From NCBI RefSeq assembly GCF_013408825.1, contig NZ_JACCBZ010000004.1, positions 369,716-433,715 of the forward strand: a stretch of 64,000 bases of DNA, written 5' to 3'. The first letter of the stretch is position 1. Each line of letters opens with the position of its first letter. The translations under genes were made by a program, and so were the position numbers. The notes beneath the pieces are model-generated. The model saw nothing but the letters and a program-made list of their open reading frames with translations. It searched no databases and was not told the origin of the DNA. This document shows, piece after piece, positions 35,153-44,201 of the stretch. Source of the stretch: Mucilaginibacter tundrae (lineage in GTDB: Bacteria; Bacteroidota; Bacteroidia; Sphingobacteriales; Sphingobacteriaceae).

Positions 35153-35851
35153 TTATAATTCTATTCCCTTCAGGGGGTTTTTACCATTTATGGTACCAAA
35201 GCTATCCACAATTTTAAATCTTGCGAAAAGTTCTTCGCTGTACCAATTTTCGTTTCTTGTTTTTTTAATGACTTCGGCGTGTTCCTTTGATGTGTAGGCA
35301 AAGGCTTTTACATCTTCAATGCTTTTCCATATAGAAAATGTTGCCTGTCGGTAGATGGGGGCCTCACCAATACCAAGCGATGTGACAAACCCAGGTGCAT
35401 CCGCCATGATATTGGCAACACTATCGACATTACTCCAAAAGCCCTTTAATTTATTTAGTCTAATAGTCGCGCGTGTTAACACCGCTACAGGACCGGTGAT
35501 AACTTTCACATCCGGATTGCCAAAGGGTTCTTTATTATCCCATTTACCGTGGCTTTGTAATGGTTTGCATAAGATAGTCCATTTTTCAGTGGTGAAAGTA
35601 TTCCACCAGAGATTAATAAATGATTGGTTGTGGAAATTGTTGAAACCTTCGCGATTATCCCAAACGGTCAGTAATCCCCATTGTTGCCAATCAGGCTGCA
35701 GGTCAAAAGTGCCGTTGCGACCACTGCCCAATAATTTCCAAAAGCTGCATTTTTTGTTGAACATTAAGGGTAGGCGATGTACGGCCATTGCCAATAAAGC
35801 AAAAGGTACTAAGGATTTACGGTAGCGAACTATAGTAAGACTAACAATCAT
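35153..35851 (-). CDS. Spheroidene monooxygenase-like (CrtA family) protein
   Basis: 232 aa matching the CrtA-like pattern: GSGRNGTFDLQPDWQQWGLL, LCKPLQSHGKWDNKEPFG and FATSLGIGEAPIYRQATFSIW-like motif. CrtA adds keto groups to acyclic carotenoids; in Bacteroidota such homologues occur without spheroidene, so the true substrate is unclear. A small hypothetical gene follows directly. It diverges from the fRMsr operon. Confidence 0.75.
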   Translation of the reverse strand: MIVSLTIVRYRKSLVPFALLAMAVHRLPLMFNKKCSFWKLLGSGRNGTFDLQPDWQQWGLLTVWDNREGFNNFHNQSFINLWWNTFTTEKWTILCKPLQSHGKWDNKEPFGNPDVKVITGPVAVLTRATIRLNKLKGFWSNVDSVANIMADAPGFVTSLGIGEAPIYRQATFSIWKSIEDVKAFAYTSKEHAEVIKKTRNENWYSEELFARFKIVDSFGTINGKNPLKGIEL

Positions 35852-35911
35852 CGCGACTAATTAAAACATTAAATATGATATTTGTCTTATTTAAATGTAA
35901 TAGTTCATCGT

Positions 35912-35919
35912 TATTTTTG
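35912..35919 (+). promoter_or_regulatory. -7 element of the fRMsr operon, 4 nt from ATG
   Basis: TATTTTTG followed by CAGC and ATG (35924). The predicted start of transcription is at the ATG, i.e. leaderless. Confidence 0.55.
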
Positions 35920-35923
35920 CAGC

Positions 35924-36403
35924 ATGGCAGAGGATTTAACCATCATACAAACAACAGATAAAGCGGCCCAATATCAATCATTGATTCCGCAAATTGAGGC
36001 ATTGATAACCGGCGAAGATGATTTAATTGCCAACCTGGCGAACATCAGTGCAGCACTGAAAGAACAATTTAACTGGTTTTGGGTTGGATTTTACATATTG
36101 AAAAATGACGAATTGGTTTTAGGACCGTTTCAGGGGCCTGTAGCTTGTACGCGTATTGCAAAGGGTAAAGGCGTGTGCGGAACGGCTTGGGAGCAGGCCA
36201 AGACGCTTATTGTGGCTGATGTGGATGAATTTCCGGGGCATATAGCTTGCAGTTCATTATCGAAGTCGGAAATTGTGGTGCCTTTGTTTAATAATGCAGA
36301 AGTTGTGGGTGTTTTAGATGTGGATAGCGAGCATTTGGCGCACTTTGATGAAACGGATAAAACTTTCCTGGAGCAACTGGTTAAGCTGATTAATTTGGCA
36401 TGA
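35924..36403 (+). CDS. Free methionine-(R)-sulfoxide reductase (GAF type)
   Basis: 159 aa. GAF domain with the three cysteines of the fRMsr family at C75, C85 and C109, spaced exactly as Cys84/94/118 of the E. coli enzyme. It reduces free methionine-R-sulfoxide in the cytoplasm. An in-frame extension to 35882 has no support; ATG at 35924 is preceded by a -7 element at 4 nt. The stop overlaps the next ATG (ATGA), first gene of a five-gene operon. Confidence 0.9.
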   Translation: MAEDLTIIQTTDKAAQYQSLIPQIEALITGEDDLIANLANISAALKEQFNWFWVGFYILKNDELVLGPFQGPVACTRIAKGKGVCGTAWEQAKTLIVADVDEFPGHIACSSLSKSEIVVPLFNNAEVVGVLDVDSEHLAHFDETDKTFLEQLVKLINLA

Positions 36404-37050
36404 GTAAAGTTTTCCTGATCTCTGGTTTGGGGGCCGATACCCGGCTTTATAACAATATTGATATTCCCGAAGATGATGAAGTTGTGCCTGTTGATTGGAT
36501 AGAACCACATGAAACAGATACTTTAGATAATTATGCACAAAAGATTATTTATCAATATGATATAAGGCAAAATTCTGTTGTTATTGGCACTTCGCTTGGC
36601 GGGATGCTTACTATAGAGATCGCGAAGAAAGTCAATATTAAAAAAGCTATACTGATATCCAGCATTAAAACGATAAAAGAAGCTCCGGGATATTTTTCGA
36701 TTTTTAAGGCACTGCCAATTTACAAACTGTTGCCTTTGATGCTGTTAAACAAACCAGGCTTTTTGATTAAGCCGATGTTTGGGCATTTAAAAGATAGTGA
36801 TGCCTGGCTTTTTAATGATATGCTATCTAAAGGCTCCCCGAAATTTATGAAATGGGCGATGGGTGCTGTGTTGAACTGGAGTAATATTACGATACCTCCA
36901 AATGTTCATCACATTCATGGGGACAAGGATTGTGTATTTCCGGTGAAAAATATCAAAGATGCTACCATTGTGAAAGGCGGTAGTCATATTATGATATTTG
37001 ATAAGGCAAAGCAGGTGAATAAATGGTTAAAACCAATCCTTAATAAATGA
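36400..37050 (+). CDS. Alpha/beta hydrolase fold protein
   Basis: 216 aa. Nucleophile elbow GTSLGG with Ser near residue 67, Asp in HGDKDCVFP and His in KGGSHIM near the end. It overlaps both neighbours by 4 nt (ATGA), so it belongs to the fRMsr-glycosylase-kynU operon. Substrate unknown. Confidence 0.85.
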   Translation: MSKVFLISGLGADTRLYNNIDIPEDDEVVPVDWIEPHETDTLDNYAQKIIYQYDIRQNSVVIGTSLGGMLTIEIAKKVNIKKAILISSIKTIKEAPGYFSIFKALPIYKLLPLMLLNKPGFLIKPMFGHLKDSDAWLFNDMLSKGSPKFMKWAMGAVLNWSNITIPPNVHHIHGDKDCVFPVKNIKDATIVKGGSHIMIFDKAKQVNKWLKPILNK

Positions 37051-37649
37051 AGTTACCAGAGTCATTCTATCTAAATACTGATGTGCTACATGTGGCTAAA
37101 AGCCTGATTGGAAAGTATTTATTTACTTCCATAGGTGGTGTAACTACAGGTGGTTATATTGTTGAAACAGAAGCTTATAATGGTATAATAGATAGGGCGT
37201 CCCATTCTTACGGCAACCGGATAACACCTCGTACTAAAACCATGTTTATGCAAGGCGGGATTGCTTATGTTTACCTGTGTTATGGTATCCATGAGATGTT
37301 TAACGTGGTTACTTCTGTTGAGGGGCAACCACACGCAATTTTGATCCGGGCGGTACAGCCGATTGAAGGGATTGAGGAAATGTTATTTAGACGAAGCATG
37401 GCGGCGTTAAAGCCTAATATAACACAAGGGCCCGGCTCCGTTGCCAGGGCATTAGGTATTTCACGTGCAATAAACGCCATCAGTCTGCAAGGTGATACTT
37501 TGTGGATCGAGGACCGAGGATTAAAATTTTCCGACGAAGAGATTGCCGCTGTGCCACGAGTTGGCGTTGATTATGCCGGTCAGGATGCTTTGTTGCCTTA
37601 TCGCTTTTATGTTAAGGATAACCCGTATGTAAGTAAGCCTAATAAATAG
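37047..37649 (+). CDS. DNA-3-methyladenine glycosylase (AAG/MPG family)
   Basis: 200 aa. Removes alkylated purines in base excision repair. Motifs VETEAYNG-IIDRASHSYGNR, MFMQGGIAYVYLCYGIHEMFNVVT and LIRAVQPIEG with TQGPGSVARALG are those of the AAG fold. The gene overlaps the hydrolase gene (ATGA) and is 12 nt before kynU. Confidence 0.93.
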   Translation: MKLPESFYLNTDVLHVAKSLIGKYLFTSIGGVTTGGYIVETEAYNGIIDRASHSYGNRITPRTKTMFMQGGIAYVYLCYGIHEMFNVVTSVEGQPHAILIRAVQPIEGIEEMLFRRSMAALKPNITQGPGSVARALGISRAINAISLQGDTLWIEDRGLKFSDEEIAAVPRVGVDYAGQDALLPYRFYVKDNPYVSKPNK

Positions 37650-37657
37650 TAATATTG
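37650..37657 (+). promoter_or_regulatory. Imperfect -7 element at kynU, 4 nt from ATG
   Basis: TAATATTG (one mismatch to TAnnTTTG) then CGCC and ATG. It may give an internal leaderless start within the operon. Confidence 0.3.
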
Positions 37658-37661
37658 CGCC

Positions 37662-38942
37662 ATGCAATACCAAAATACATGCGAATTCGCACAGCAGCTC
37701 GATGAACAAGATTCTTTAAAAACATTCAGAAACAAATTTCTTATACCGCAACACAATGGTAAAGATGCTATTTATTTATGCGGAAATTCTTTAGGATTGC
37801 AGCCTGTATCGGCTAAGCGATATATTGCCGAACAACTTACTAATTGGGAAAAACTTGGTGTTGAAGGATGGTTTGAGGGAGATGACCCATGGTTGAGTTA
37901 TCACAAGAAGCTTACGCCGATACTTTCGGATATTGTAGGGGCAAATGAGAAGGAGGTCAGTGTAATGAATTCACTTACAGTAAATCTTCATTTTTTATTA
38001 GTAAGCTTTTATAAACCAACTACTAAACGATTTAAAATATTAATGGAGGGCGGTGCTTTTCCATCTGATCAGTATGCTTTGGAAAGTCAGGTCAGGTTCC
38101 ATGGTTTTGACCCTAAAGATGCCATTATTGAGATATTCCCGCGTAGCGGAGAAGATACTTTACGCACTGAAGATATACTTGCTGCAATAAATGAGAATGC
38201 GGGTGAACTGGCTTTGGTTCTGTTCAGCGGGATTAATTATTACACCGGGCAATTTTTCGATATAGAGGCGATTACAAAGGCAGCTCACAATGTAGGAGTA
38301 ATCGCGGGGTTTGATTTGGCGCATGCGGCTGGTAACGTGCCTTTAAAATTGCATGAGTGGGGTGTCGATTTTGCATGCTGGTGCTCTTACAAATACATGA
38401 ACTCGGGTCCGGGTGGGATAAGCGGGATATTTGTACATAAGAAGCATTTTAATGAAGATCATAATCGCTTTGCGGGCTGGTGGGGATACCGTAAGGATAA
38501 ACAATTTTTAATGGCTCCGGGATTTGATGCTGAACCGGGCGCGGAGGGGTGGCAGGTTAGTACGCCTCCACTTATGTTGATGGCGCTGCACAAGGCCTCG
38601 CTTGATATATTTGAAGAAGCGGGTGGTCTGCCGGCGTTGAGAATGAAGAGCGAGATGTTAACGGGTTACCTGGAGTTTCTTATAAATGAGATCAATCTTA
38701 AAAAAGGTAAAGAGTTGTTTAAGATTATCACACCAAAAGAACCTAGTAAGCGTGGTAGCCAACTTTCTATGGTTTGCACAGGCGATGCCAAAGGGATTTT
38801 TAACTATTTGAGCAAAAATGGCGTTGTTGGCGATTGGCGTGAGCCTAATGTAATTCGCTTGAGCCCTGTGCCGCTTTATAACTCGTTTACGGATATTTTC
38901 AATGCTGAACGAGTTCTTGCTGGTTCTGTAGAAAATATTTGA
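37662..38942 (+). CDS. kynU: Kynureninase
   Basis: 426 aa PLP enzyme cleaving kynurenine to anthranilate and alanine in tryptophan breakdown or NAD synthesis. Characteristic YLCGNSLGLQP at the start, FDLAHAAGNVPLKLHEWGVD, and the PLP lysine in CSYKYMNSGPGG. The other kynurenine-pathway genes are not next to it. Part of the five-gene operon. Confidence 0.95.
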   Translation: MQYQNTCEFAQQLDEQDSLKTFRNKFLIPQHNGKDAIYLCGNSLGLQPVSAKRYIAEQLTNWEKLGVEGWFEGDDPWLSYHKKLTPILSDIVGANEKEVSVMNSLTVNLHFLLVSFYKPTTKRFKILMEGGAFPSDQYALESQVRFHGFDPKDAIIEIFPRSGEDTLRTEDILAAINENAGELALVLFSGINYYTGQFFDIEAITKAAHNVGVIAGFDLAHAAGNVPLKLHEWGVDFACWCSYKYMNSGPGGISGIFVHKKHFNEDHNRFAGWWGYRKDKQFLMAPGFDAEPGAEGWQVSTPPLMLMALHKASLDIFEEAGGLPALRMKSEMLTGYLEFLINEINLKKGKELFKIITPKEPSKRGSQLSMVCTGDAKGIFNYLSKNGVVGDWREPNVIRLSPVPLYNSFTDIFNAERVLAGSVENI

Positions 38943-38957
38943 TTGTAGGGCTTTATT

Positions 38958-39860
38958 ATGCTTCATATTGCTTTCGATCCGATATATGCTCATCCTTTGC
39001 CTGAAGGACATCGTTTCCCGATGCTGAAATATGAGCTGATTCCTGAACAGTTATTGCATGAAGGGATTATCACCAAGGAAAACTTGTTCTCGCCAAAACT
39101 CATATCAGAAGAAATTATTTTATGGACGCATGATGCCACTTACTGGAAGCAATTGCGTGATCTCACTTTGCATGAAAGGGAACAGCGGCGGATTGGTTTT
39201 CCATTATCTGCGCGATTAGTGGAGCGCGAGGTGAGGATTGGACAGGGAACCATTGATGGTTGTCGTTTTGCATTTGAGAATGGGATTGCCTTTAATGTTG
39301 CAGGCGGTACTCATCATGCCGGTAGTAATTGGGGTGAAGGTTTTTGCCTGTTGAATGATCAGGCTATGGCTACTAATTATTTGTTGAATAATTATTTATC
39401 CCAATCTATCTTAATAATTGATTTAGATGTTCATCAGGGAAATGGCACTGCTGAGATCTTCGAGAATGAGCCAAGGGTTTTTACTTTTTCGATGCACGCG
39501 GCTAATAATTTCCCTTTTAGAAAAGAGAAGTCGGATCTGGATGTTCCTTTGTCTGATGGTATAAATGGTGAGGATTATCTTGCTCTTTTGCATGATGCTC
39601 TGCCAAAACTCATCGCCCAACAAAAGCCTGACTTTATATTTTATTTAGCCGGGGTTGATGTGTTGGCATCTGATAAATTGGGCAAACTTGGTTTAAACCG
39701 TGATGAATGCAAAATGCGAGACCAGTTTGTTTTTGAGCAATGTATTAAGAATAAAATCCCGGTGCAGGTAAGCATGGGCGGCGGTTATTCGCCGCAGATC
39801 AAGGATATTGTTGAGGCGCACTGTAATACTTATCGTGTAGCTAATCAGCTTTATTTTTAG
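38958..39860 (+). CDS. Histone-deacetylase-superfamily (AcuC-like) hydrolase
   Basis: 300 aa with HDAC/acetylpolyamine amidohydrolase motifs: GGTHHAG, LIIDLDVHQGNGTAEIF (zinc Asp/His) and VSMGGGYSP. It probably removes acetyl groups from small amines or proteins. The start is 15 nt after kynU, so it is the last gene of the operon. Its stop overlaps the stop region of the converging MATE gene by 4 nt. Confidence 0.9.
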   Translation: MLHIAFDPIYAHPLPEGHRFPMLKYELIPEQLLHEGIITKENLFSPKLISEEIILWTHDATYWKQLRDLTLHEREQRRIGFPLSARLVEREVRIGQGTIDGCRFAFENGIAFNVAGGTHHAGSNWGEGFCLLNDQAMATNYLLNNYLSQSILIIDLDVHQGNGTAEIFENEPRVFTFSMHAANNFPFRKEKSDLDVPLSDGINGEDYLALLHDALPKLIAQQKPDFIFYLAGVDVLASDKLGKLGLNRDECKMRDQFVFEQCIKNKIPVQVSMGGGYSPQIKDIVEAHCNTYRVANQLYF

Positions 39861-41221
39861 CTGGCAGATTTTACTTCGTGCCGACGGCTAATGTATTGAA
39901 AACGGAAAAACATTAGTGCGGATGATACCATCAAGCCCAAAACCAAACCGTACCAAATCCCTTTTACACCCCAGTTTAATTCTATGCCCAGGTAATATCC
40001 AACAGGTAAACCCACTACCCAGTAGGCTAAAAACGTACTTATGGTAGGGATATTTACATCGCCCATACCACGTAAGATCCCGAGGCCGACAACCTGTGTC
40101 CCATCGAAAATTTGAAACACTGCCGCTATGATAAGTAGCTGTGATGCAACTACTATAACTGCTTTATCTGTAGTATAAATATAAGGCAAAAAGGGGCTGC
40201 CAAAGCTAAATAGCAAGGCGGTAAATGCCATAAATGCAATTACGATGTGATAGTTTGAGATAGCTGATGATCTTAAACCTTTATGATCTTTCACACCAAA
40301 ATAGTTGCCGGTTTTAATGGTAGCGGCGGCGGCTATTCCGCTTGAAACCATATAGGTCATGGAGGCCAGGTTGATGGCGACCTGGTGGGCGGCTTGTTGT
40401 ACCAAACTAATACTGCCGATAATGATAGCTGCTGCGCTGAATGCACTTAGTTCAAAAGTGTATTGTAAGGCGATAGGCGTACCGATGCGTAAAATTTGGA
40501 TGCTGCGCAGATAATTGATATTTCTGATGGCAAAGGTTTTCAAATACACTTTGAAGTTTTCTGACCGGAAAACATAAGCACTCATTACTATCGCCATTAA
40601 ACAACGATCTATCAATGTGCTGTAGCCAACGCCACGAACGCCCATTGGTTTAATACCGAATAAACCTTTTACCAGTATAATCCCTACGCAAATGTTGAGG
40701 ATGTTTCCAATTACGGAGATAACCATGGCCTGCTTAGTGAATCCCAAACCTTCGGCAAACTGTTTAAAGGTGTTGAAGATGAGCATTGGGATAAGCGATA
40801 ACCCTAATAGTGTTAAAAAAGGTTTTGCCTGCTCCACAACTTGTGGCGACTGGTGCAAATGATTTAAAGCGTATATCGATCCTAAAAATAAAACGCCGAA
40901 GAGAATAGTACCACAGATCAGGTTGATGAACAAACCGTTTGAAAGCAGCTTGCCGCATTCGGCATAATCTTTTCTGCCATTATTTTGGGCGATGAGTGGG
41001 GTAACACCGTAGGAAATGCCCAAGCCAATAATCATAGGGATCACAAAAATGCTGTTAACCAATGATACCGCTGCCAAACACACAGTACCGGCAAAGTGCC
41101 CTACAATCACGCTATCCGATGCCTGAACAAGCGTATGCCCAAGCTGTGATATCATTACCGGTGTTGCCAGCTTAAGATTATCACGGTAGAGATGTTTGTA
41201 TTTTTTGTATACGGCTTTCAT
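39857..41221 (-). CDS. MATE family efflux transporter
   Basis: 454 aa, about 12 membrane helices in two homologous halves; the first helix region KLATPVMISQLGHTLVQASDSVIVG is typical of MATE (NorM/DinF-like). Exports cationic drugs or metabolites with Na+ or H+. It is transcribed downstream of the AlbA_2 gene (gap 46 nt). Confidence 0.92.
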   Translation of the reverse strand: MKAVYKKYKHLYRDNLKLATPVMISQLGHTLVQASDSVIVGHFAGTVCLAAVSLVNSIFVIPMIIGLGISYGVTPLIAQNNGRKDYAECGKLLSNGLFINLICGTILFGVLFLGSIYALNHLHQSPQVVEQAKPFLTLLGLSLIPMLIFNTFKQFAEGLGFTKQAMVISVIGNILNICVGIILVKGLFGIKPMGVRGVGYSTLIDRCLMAIVMSAYVFRSENFKVYLKTFAIRNINYLRSIQILRIGTPIALQYTFELSAFSAAAIIIGSISLVQQAAHQVAINLASMTYMVSSGIAAAATIKTGNYFGVKDHKGLRSSAISNYHIVIAFMAFTALLFSFGSPFLPYIYTTDKAVIVVASQLLIIAAVFQIFDGTQVVGLGILRGMGDVNIPTISTFLAYWVVGLPVGYYLGIELNWGVKGIWYGLVLGLMVSSALMFFRFQYISRRHEVKSAS

Positions 41222-41267
41222 GTGGATCAGTAAGGCAAAGGTAGATTTTTTGGTTGGGATGGCTTAC

Positions 41268-41891
41268 TTATACGGCGGTATAGTATTCCTCTTTTTCGGT
41301 AGTGTGAATACGGATGACACCCGAAAGGATCAGATCAACCAAAATACGCTGCGCACGTTTGCGGGTAAGTTTTAGCAACTCACAAAATTCCCTTACGGTT
41401 ATCCTGTTGCTTTTCTCCAGGTATTCCAGTAAGTTTTTTTCGTTGGCCGAGTATTCTATCAGTACGGCGGTTTCGCTTGATGAGCGTTTGAGTACATCAA
41501 CCACAATTTTACTAGCCAATACGCTTTTATCCTTTACACGCACATAAACCCACCATTTGCCGTCTTCGGCCAGGGCGTAGTGGGGTTTCAGGTTGCTTTC
41601 AGCAATGGTAACCACTAAAACCAGTTTATCATCTACATAAACTTCTTCAAATGTTGGTTCCAGGGCAGGTTTGCAAAATAGGTGTGCCGCTTTGGTTATC
41701 ATATAACGTTCTTCGTCCTCCGATTTTACCCCTTTTATAGTGCCATCATCGGCCACACCAATTAATAATCTACCGCCTTTGTTATTAGCATACGACGACA
41801 TGGTACGTGCGATTTTTTCGCAGCTGGAAATAGTTTTTTTAAAGTCGAGCGATACTCCTTCACCTTCAAAAATCAGCCTTTTAATATTCAT
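41268..41891 (-). CDS. AlbA_2 (Schlafen-like) domain protein with winged helix
   Basis: 207 aa. The AlbA_2 domain covers residues 1-130 (LDFKKTIS-type opening, SYANNKGGRLLIGVADDGTIKG, KPHYALAEDGKWWVYVRV). The last 70 residues form a winged helix (NRITVREFCELLKLTRKRAQRILVDL). It looks like a small DNA- or nucleic-acid-binding regulator. The ATPase or helicase often fused to AlbA_2 is absent. Confidence 0.85.
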   Translation of the reverse strand: MNIKRLIFEGEGVSLDFKKTISSCEKIARTMSSYANNKGGRLLIGVADDGTIKGVKSEDEERYMITKAAHLFCKPALEPTFEEVYVDDKLVLVVTIAESNLKPHYALAEDGKWWVYVRVKDKSVLASKIVVDVLKRSSSETAVLIEYSANEKNLLEYLEKSNRITVREFCELLKLTRKRAQRILVDLILSGVIRIHTTEKEEYYTAV

Positions 41892-41907
41892 TTTTCCTGA
41901 TTTCCTC

Positions 41908-42363
41908 TCAATCGTTTTTTATAGGTGTAAAAATATCCATCCAGTTGTCGGGAGTGCCTAGGGGAGTAAACCCAAATTGTTTGTATAAGCCATGCGCGTC
42001 AAGCGTGGCTAAAGTCCATCTTTTTAATTCCTGCAATTCCGGGTGCGCCAAAATGGTTTGTAGCAGCCATTTTGATAATCCGTTGCCGCGATATTCATCT
42101 AATATAAAAACGTCGCACAAATAAGCAAAGATGGCTTTGTCGGTTACAACACGTGCCAGCCCAACTTGTTTACCATCTTTATAAACACCAAAGCACATGG
42201 AGTTTTCTATTGAGCGTTGTACTCTTTCCTTAGTGATGCCCTTCGACCAGTATGATTGATTACATAAGTAGTTATGGATTACCTCTAAATTGAGCAAATC
42301 TTGATCTGTACTTATTTTGTAGCCTTTGTTTATCAGCGTTTCTTCGTTAATTACTGTGTGCAT
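41908..42363 (-). CDS. GNAT family N-acetyltransferase
   Basis: 151 aa with the acetyl-CoA motif DEYRGNGLSKWLLQTIL and KQFGFTPLG near the end. It overlaps the preceding DUF4442 gene by 17 nt and is 17 nt before the AlbA_2 gene, so they are one transcript. Substrate unknown. Confidence 0.88.
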   Translation of the reverse strand: MHTVINEETLINKGYKISTDQDLLNLEVIHNYLCNQSYWSKGITKERVQRSIENSMCFGVYKDGKQVGLARVVTDKAIFAYLCDVFILDEYRGNGLSKWLLQTILAHPELQELKRWTLATLDAHGLYKQFGFTPLGTPDNWMDIFTPIKND

Positions 42364-42835
42364 TGTTAGTCTCCATAAAATCCAAATTGCGCATGTATAC
42401 CTCGTTCATTACGGAGGCTACGTTAATGCCATTTTTATCGTAAATTAAAATAGGATGAGAGATAGAATATTTCCCAACCGTGTTTAATATTTCTTCAGCC
42501 TCAGCTATTTGGTCATCGGTAATTGATATAATATAATACAGATCGGTAAAGCCGGGTTTTATATATTTTATTTCCAGCGACCTTGACCAGGCTCGCAGTT
42601 TATAACCTTTGTTGGTGAATATTTTATAAAAAAGGATAGGATAGAAGGCATCAGCTGCGGCAAAGATAGTGCCGCCAAAAATGGAATTATTATAGTTCCG
42701 GTTCCAGATGCTTTTCCTGATTACCACCTCGACACCAAGAAAACCTTTTTCAAACTTTTTAACCCATATACGCTGAAAAAATAGCGGCGGGTAAATTCGC
42801 ATAGCCCATTTTAACAAATTTTCAGATACCCGCAT
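42347..42835 (-). CDS. DUF4442 hotdog-fold protein
   Basis: About 162 aa matching DUF4442: MRVSENLLKWAMRIYPPLFF, IFGGTIFAAADAFYPILFY and WSRSLEIKYIKPG. These hotdog proteins resemble acyl-CoA thioesterases of the PaaI type, but no catalytic residues are defined. ATG at 42835 is favoured; the frame could open at a TTG ten codons earlier. Confidence 0.82.
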   Translation of the reverse strand: MRVSENLLKWAMRIYPPLFFQRIWVKKFEKGFLGVEVVIRKSIWNRNYNNSIFGGTIFAAADAFYPILFYKIFTNKGYKLRAWSRSLEIKYIKPGFTDLYYIISITDDQIAEAEEILNTVGKYSISHPILIYDKNGINVASVMNEVYMRNLDFMETNNAHSN

Positions 42836-42910
42836 AGGCTTTAAATATCTGAAATTAAAAATCAAAAAGGTAGGGTTGTTGATATTTATGACAAATAATT
42901 AAAATAATAA

Positions 42911-42936
42911 GGCATTGACGTATTAACACCAATGCC
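42911..42936 (-). terminator. Hairpin after hom
   Basis: GGCATTG and CAATGCC pair around 12 nt just downstream of the hom stop, ending the methionine operon on the minus strand. Confidence 0.6.
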
Positions 42937-42962
42937 ATTAAGTAATAATTAGTATGGTATGA

Positions 42963-44201
42963 CTAATTGAGTGCTTCTGCAGCATACTTAACCTCTTCAG
43001 CTAAAGTAACTCCGAATAATTGATCGGCAAAAGCAACAAATGCTTTGTTATTTTCAATGCGGTGCTGATTATCTATAATATTTTGCAGGTTGATCTTTCC
43101 AATGATAAATTTGTAACTATCGGAATAATAACGTTCCTGGATATGTTTAAATTGAAGCGCTTCTACCAAATCTTCATCTTCGTAACGTAGGTAGACATTT
43201 AACTCTATATTGTTGGTGAAAGACAAGTTTTTTTTTGCTTTGGCTTTTTTGTATTCGTATTGATAATCATAACGGAGGGCAGCAATGTCAGACAACACAG
43301 CCGAGCCGGTAGGGTGACCGCCTGCGCCTTTACCGAAGAAGAATTGCTGATCGGCAAATGCGGCCTGTACTGTTACGCCATTGTATTCGTACTCTACGTT
43401 ATATAAAAACTCCGTTTCGTTCACAAATTTTGGTAGCACGAACATTCCTATATGGCGCTCGTCTAATTCCTTAGCAACAGGAACTAATTTTATTTTCAAG
43501 TTTTTTTCACGGGCATATTGAATGTCGCTTGTAGCAAGGTTTTGGATGCCGATGTTTAATACCTCTTCATGATTAACTATAATACCGTAAGCATGTGATG
43601 CCGCAATGATCAGTTTGAATTTAGCATCATAACCACCCACGTCCATAGTAGGGTCGGTTTCGGCAAAACCTAAGTCCTGGGCTTGTTTTAACGCAGTATC
43701 ATAATCCATGTTTTCTAAAAATCCTTTGGAAAGGATGTAGTTGGATGATCCGTTGAAAATTCCGCTTATAGAGTGGAGTAACTCGTTATCGTAGTATTCT
43801 TCCAAGTTACGAATGATTGGGATACTGCCGCAAACAGCGCCTTCGTACAATAAAGAGGTGCCATGCTTATGCTGTAGCTCGATCAATTCCTCTAAATGGA
43901 TAGCGATCATCTTTTTACTGGCAGATACTACATTTTTGCCGGAGCTTAATGCACGGGATACGATCTCGAACGCGGCTTCGGTATCATTGATCAGCTCAAC
44001 AATAGTATTTATTTCCGGGTTGTTTAATATCTCGTCCCTGTCTGTAGTAAATAATTCAGCCGGTAACGAGCGTTTTTTGCTCGGGTTTTTTATGGCGATC
44101 TTAACTATTTCCAAATTAAGGTTTTTTGTACGAATGATATCGTTTAGTCCCTGGCCAACTACACCAAAACCAAATAAACCTATGTTTAATTTCTTACTCA
44201 T
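42963..44201 (-). CDS. hom: Homoserine dehydrogenase
   Basis: 412 aa. NAD(P)-binding GFGVVGQGL, then AVCGSIPIIRN and ISGIFNGSSNYIL with catalytic-region Lys in SASKKMIA. Reduces aspartate semialdehyde to homoserine, the precursor for methionine and threonine. The C terminus shows no clear ACT domain, so allosteric feedback is uncertain. Its start overlaps the metX stop by one base (TAATG). With metX and metY it forms a homoserine-to-homocysteine operon. Confidence 0.92.
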   Translation of the reverse strand: MSKKLNIGLFGFGVVGQGLNDIIRTKNLNLEIVKIAIKNPSKKRSLPAELFTTDRDEILNNPEINTIVELINDTEAAFEIVSRALSSGKNVVSASKKMIAIHLEELIELQHKHGTSLLYEGAVCGSIPIIRNLEEYYDNELLHSISGIFNGSSNYILSKGFLENMDYDTALKQAQDLGFAETDPTMDVGGYDAKFKLIIAASHAYGIIVNHEEVLNIGIQNLATSDIQYAREKNLKIKLVPVAKELDERHIGMFVLPKFVNETEFLYNVEYEYNGVTVQAAFADQQFFFGKGAGGHPTGSAVLSDIAALRYDYQYEYKKAKAKKNLSFTNNIELNVYLRYEDEDLVEALQFKHIQERYYSDSYKFIIGKINLQNIIDNQHRIENNKAFVAFADQLFGVTLAEEVKYAAEALN

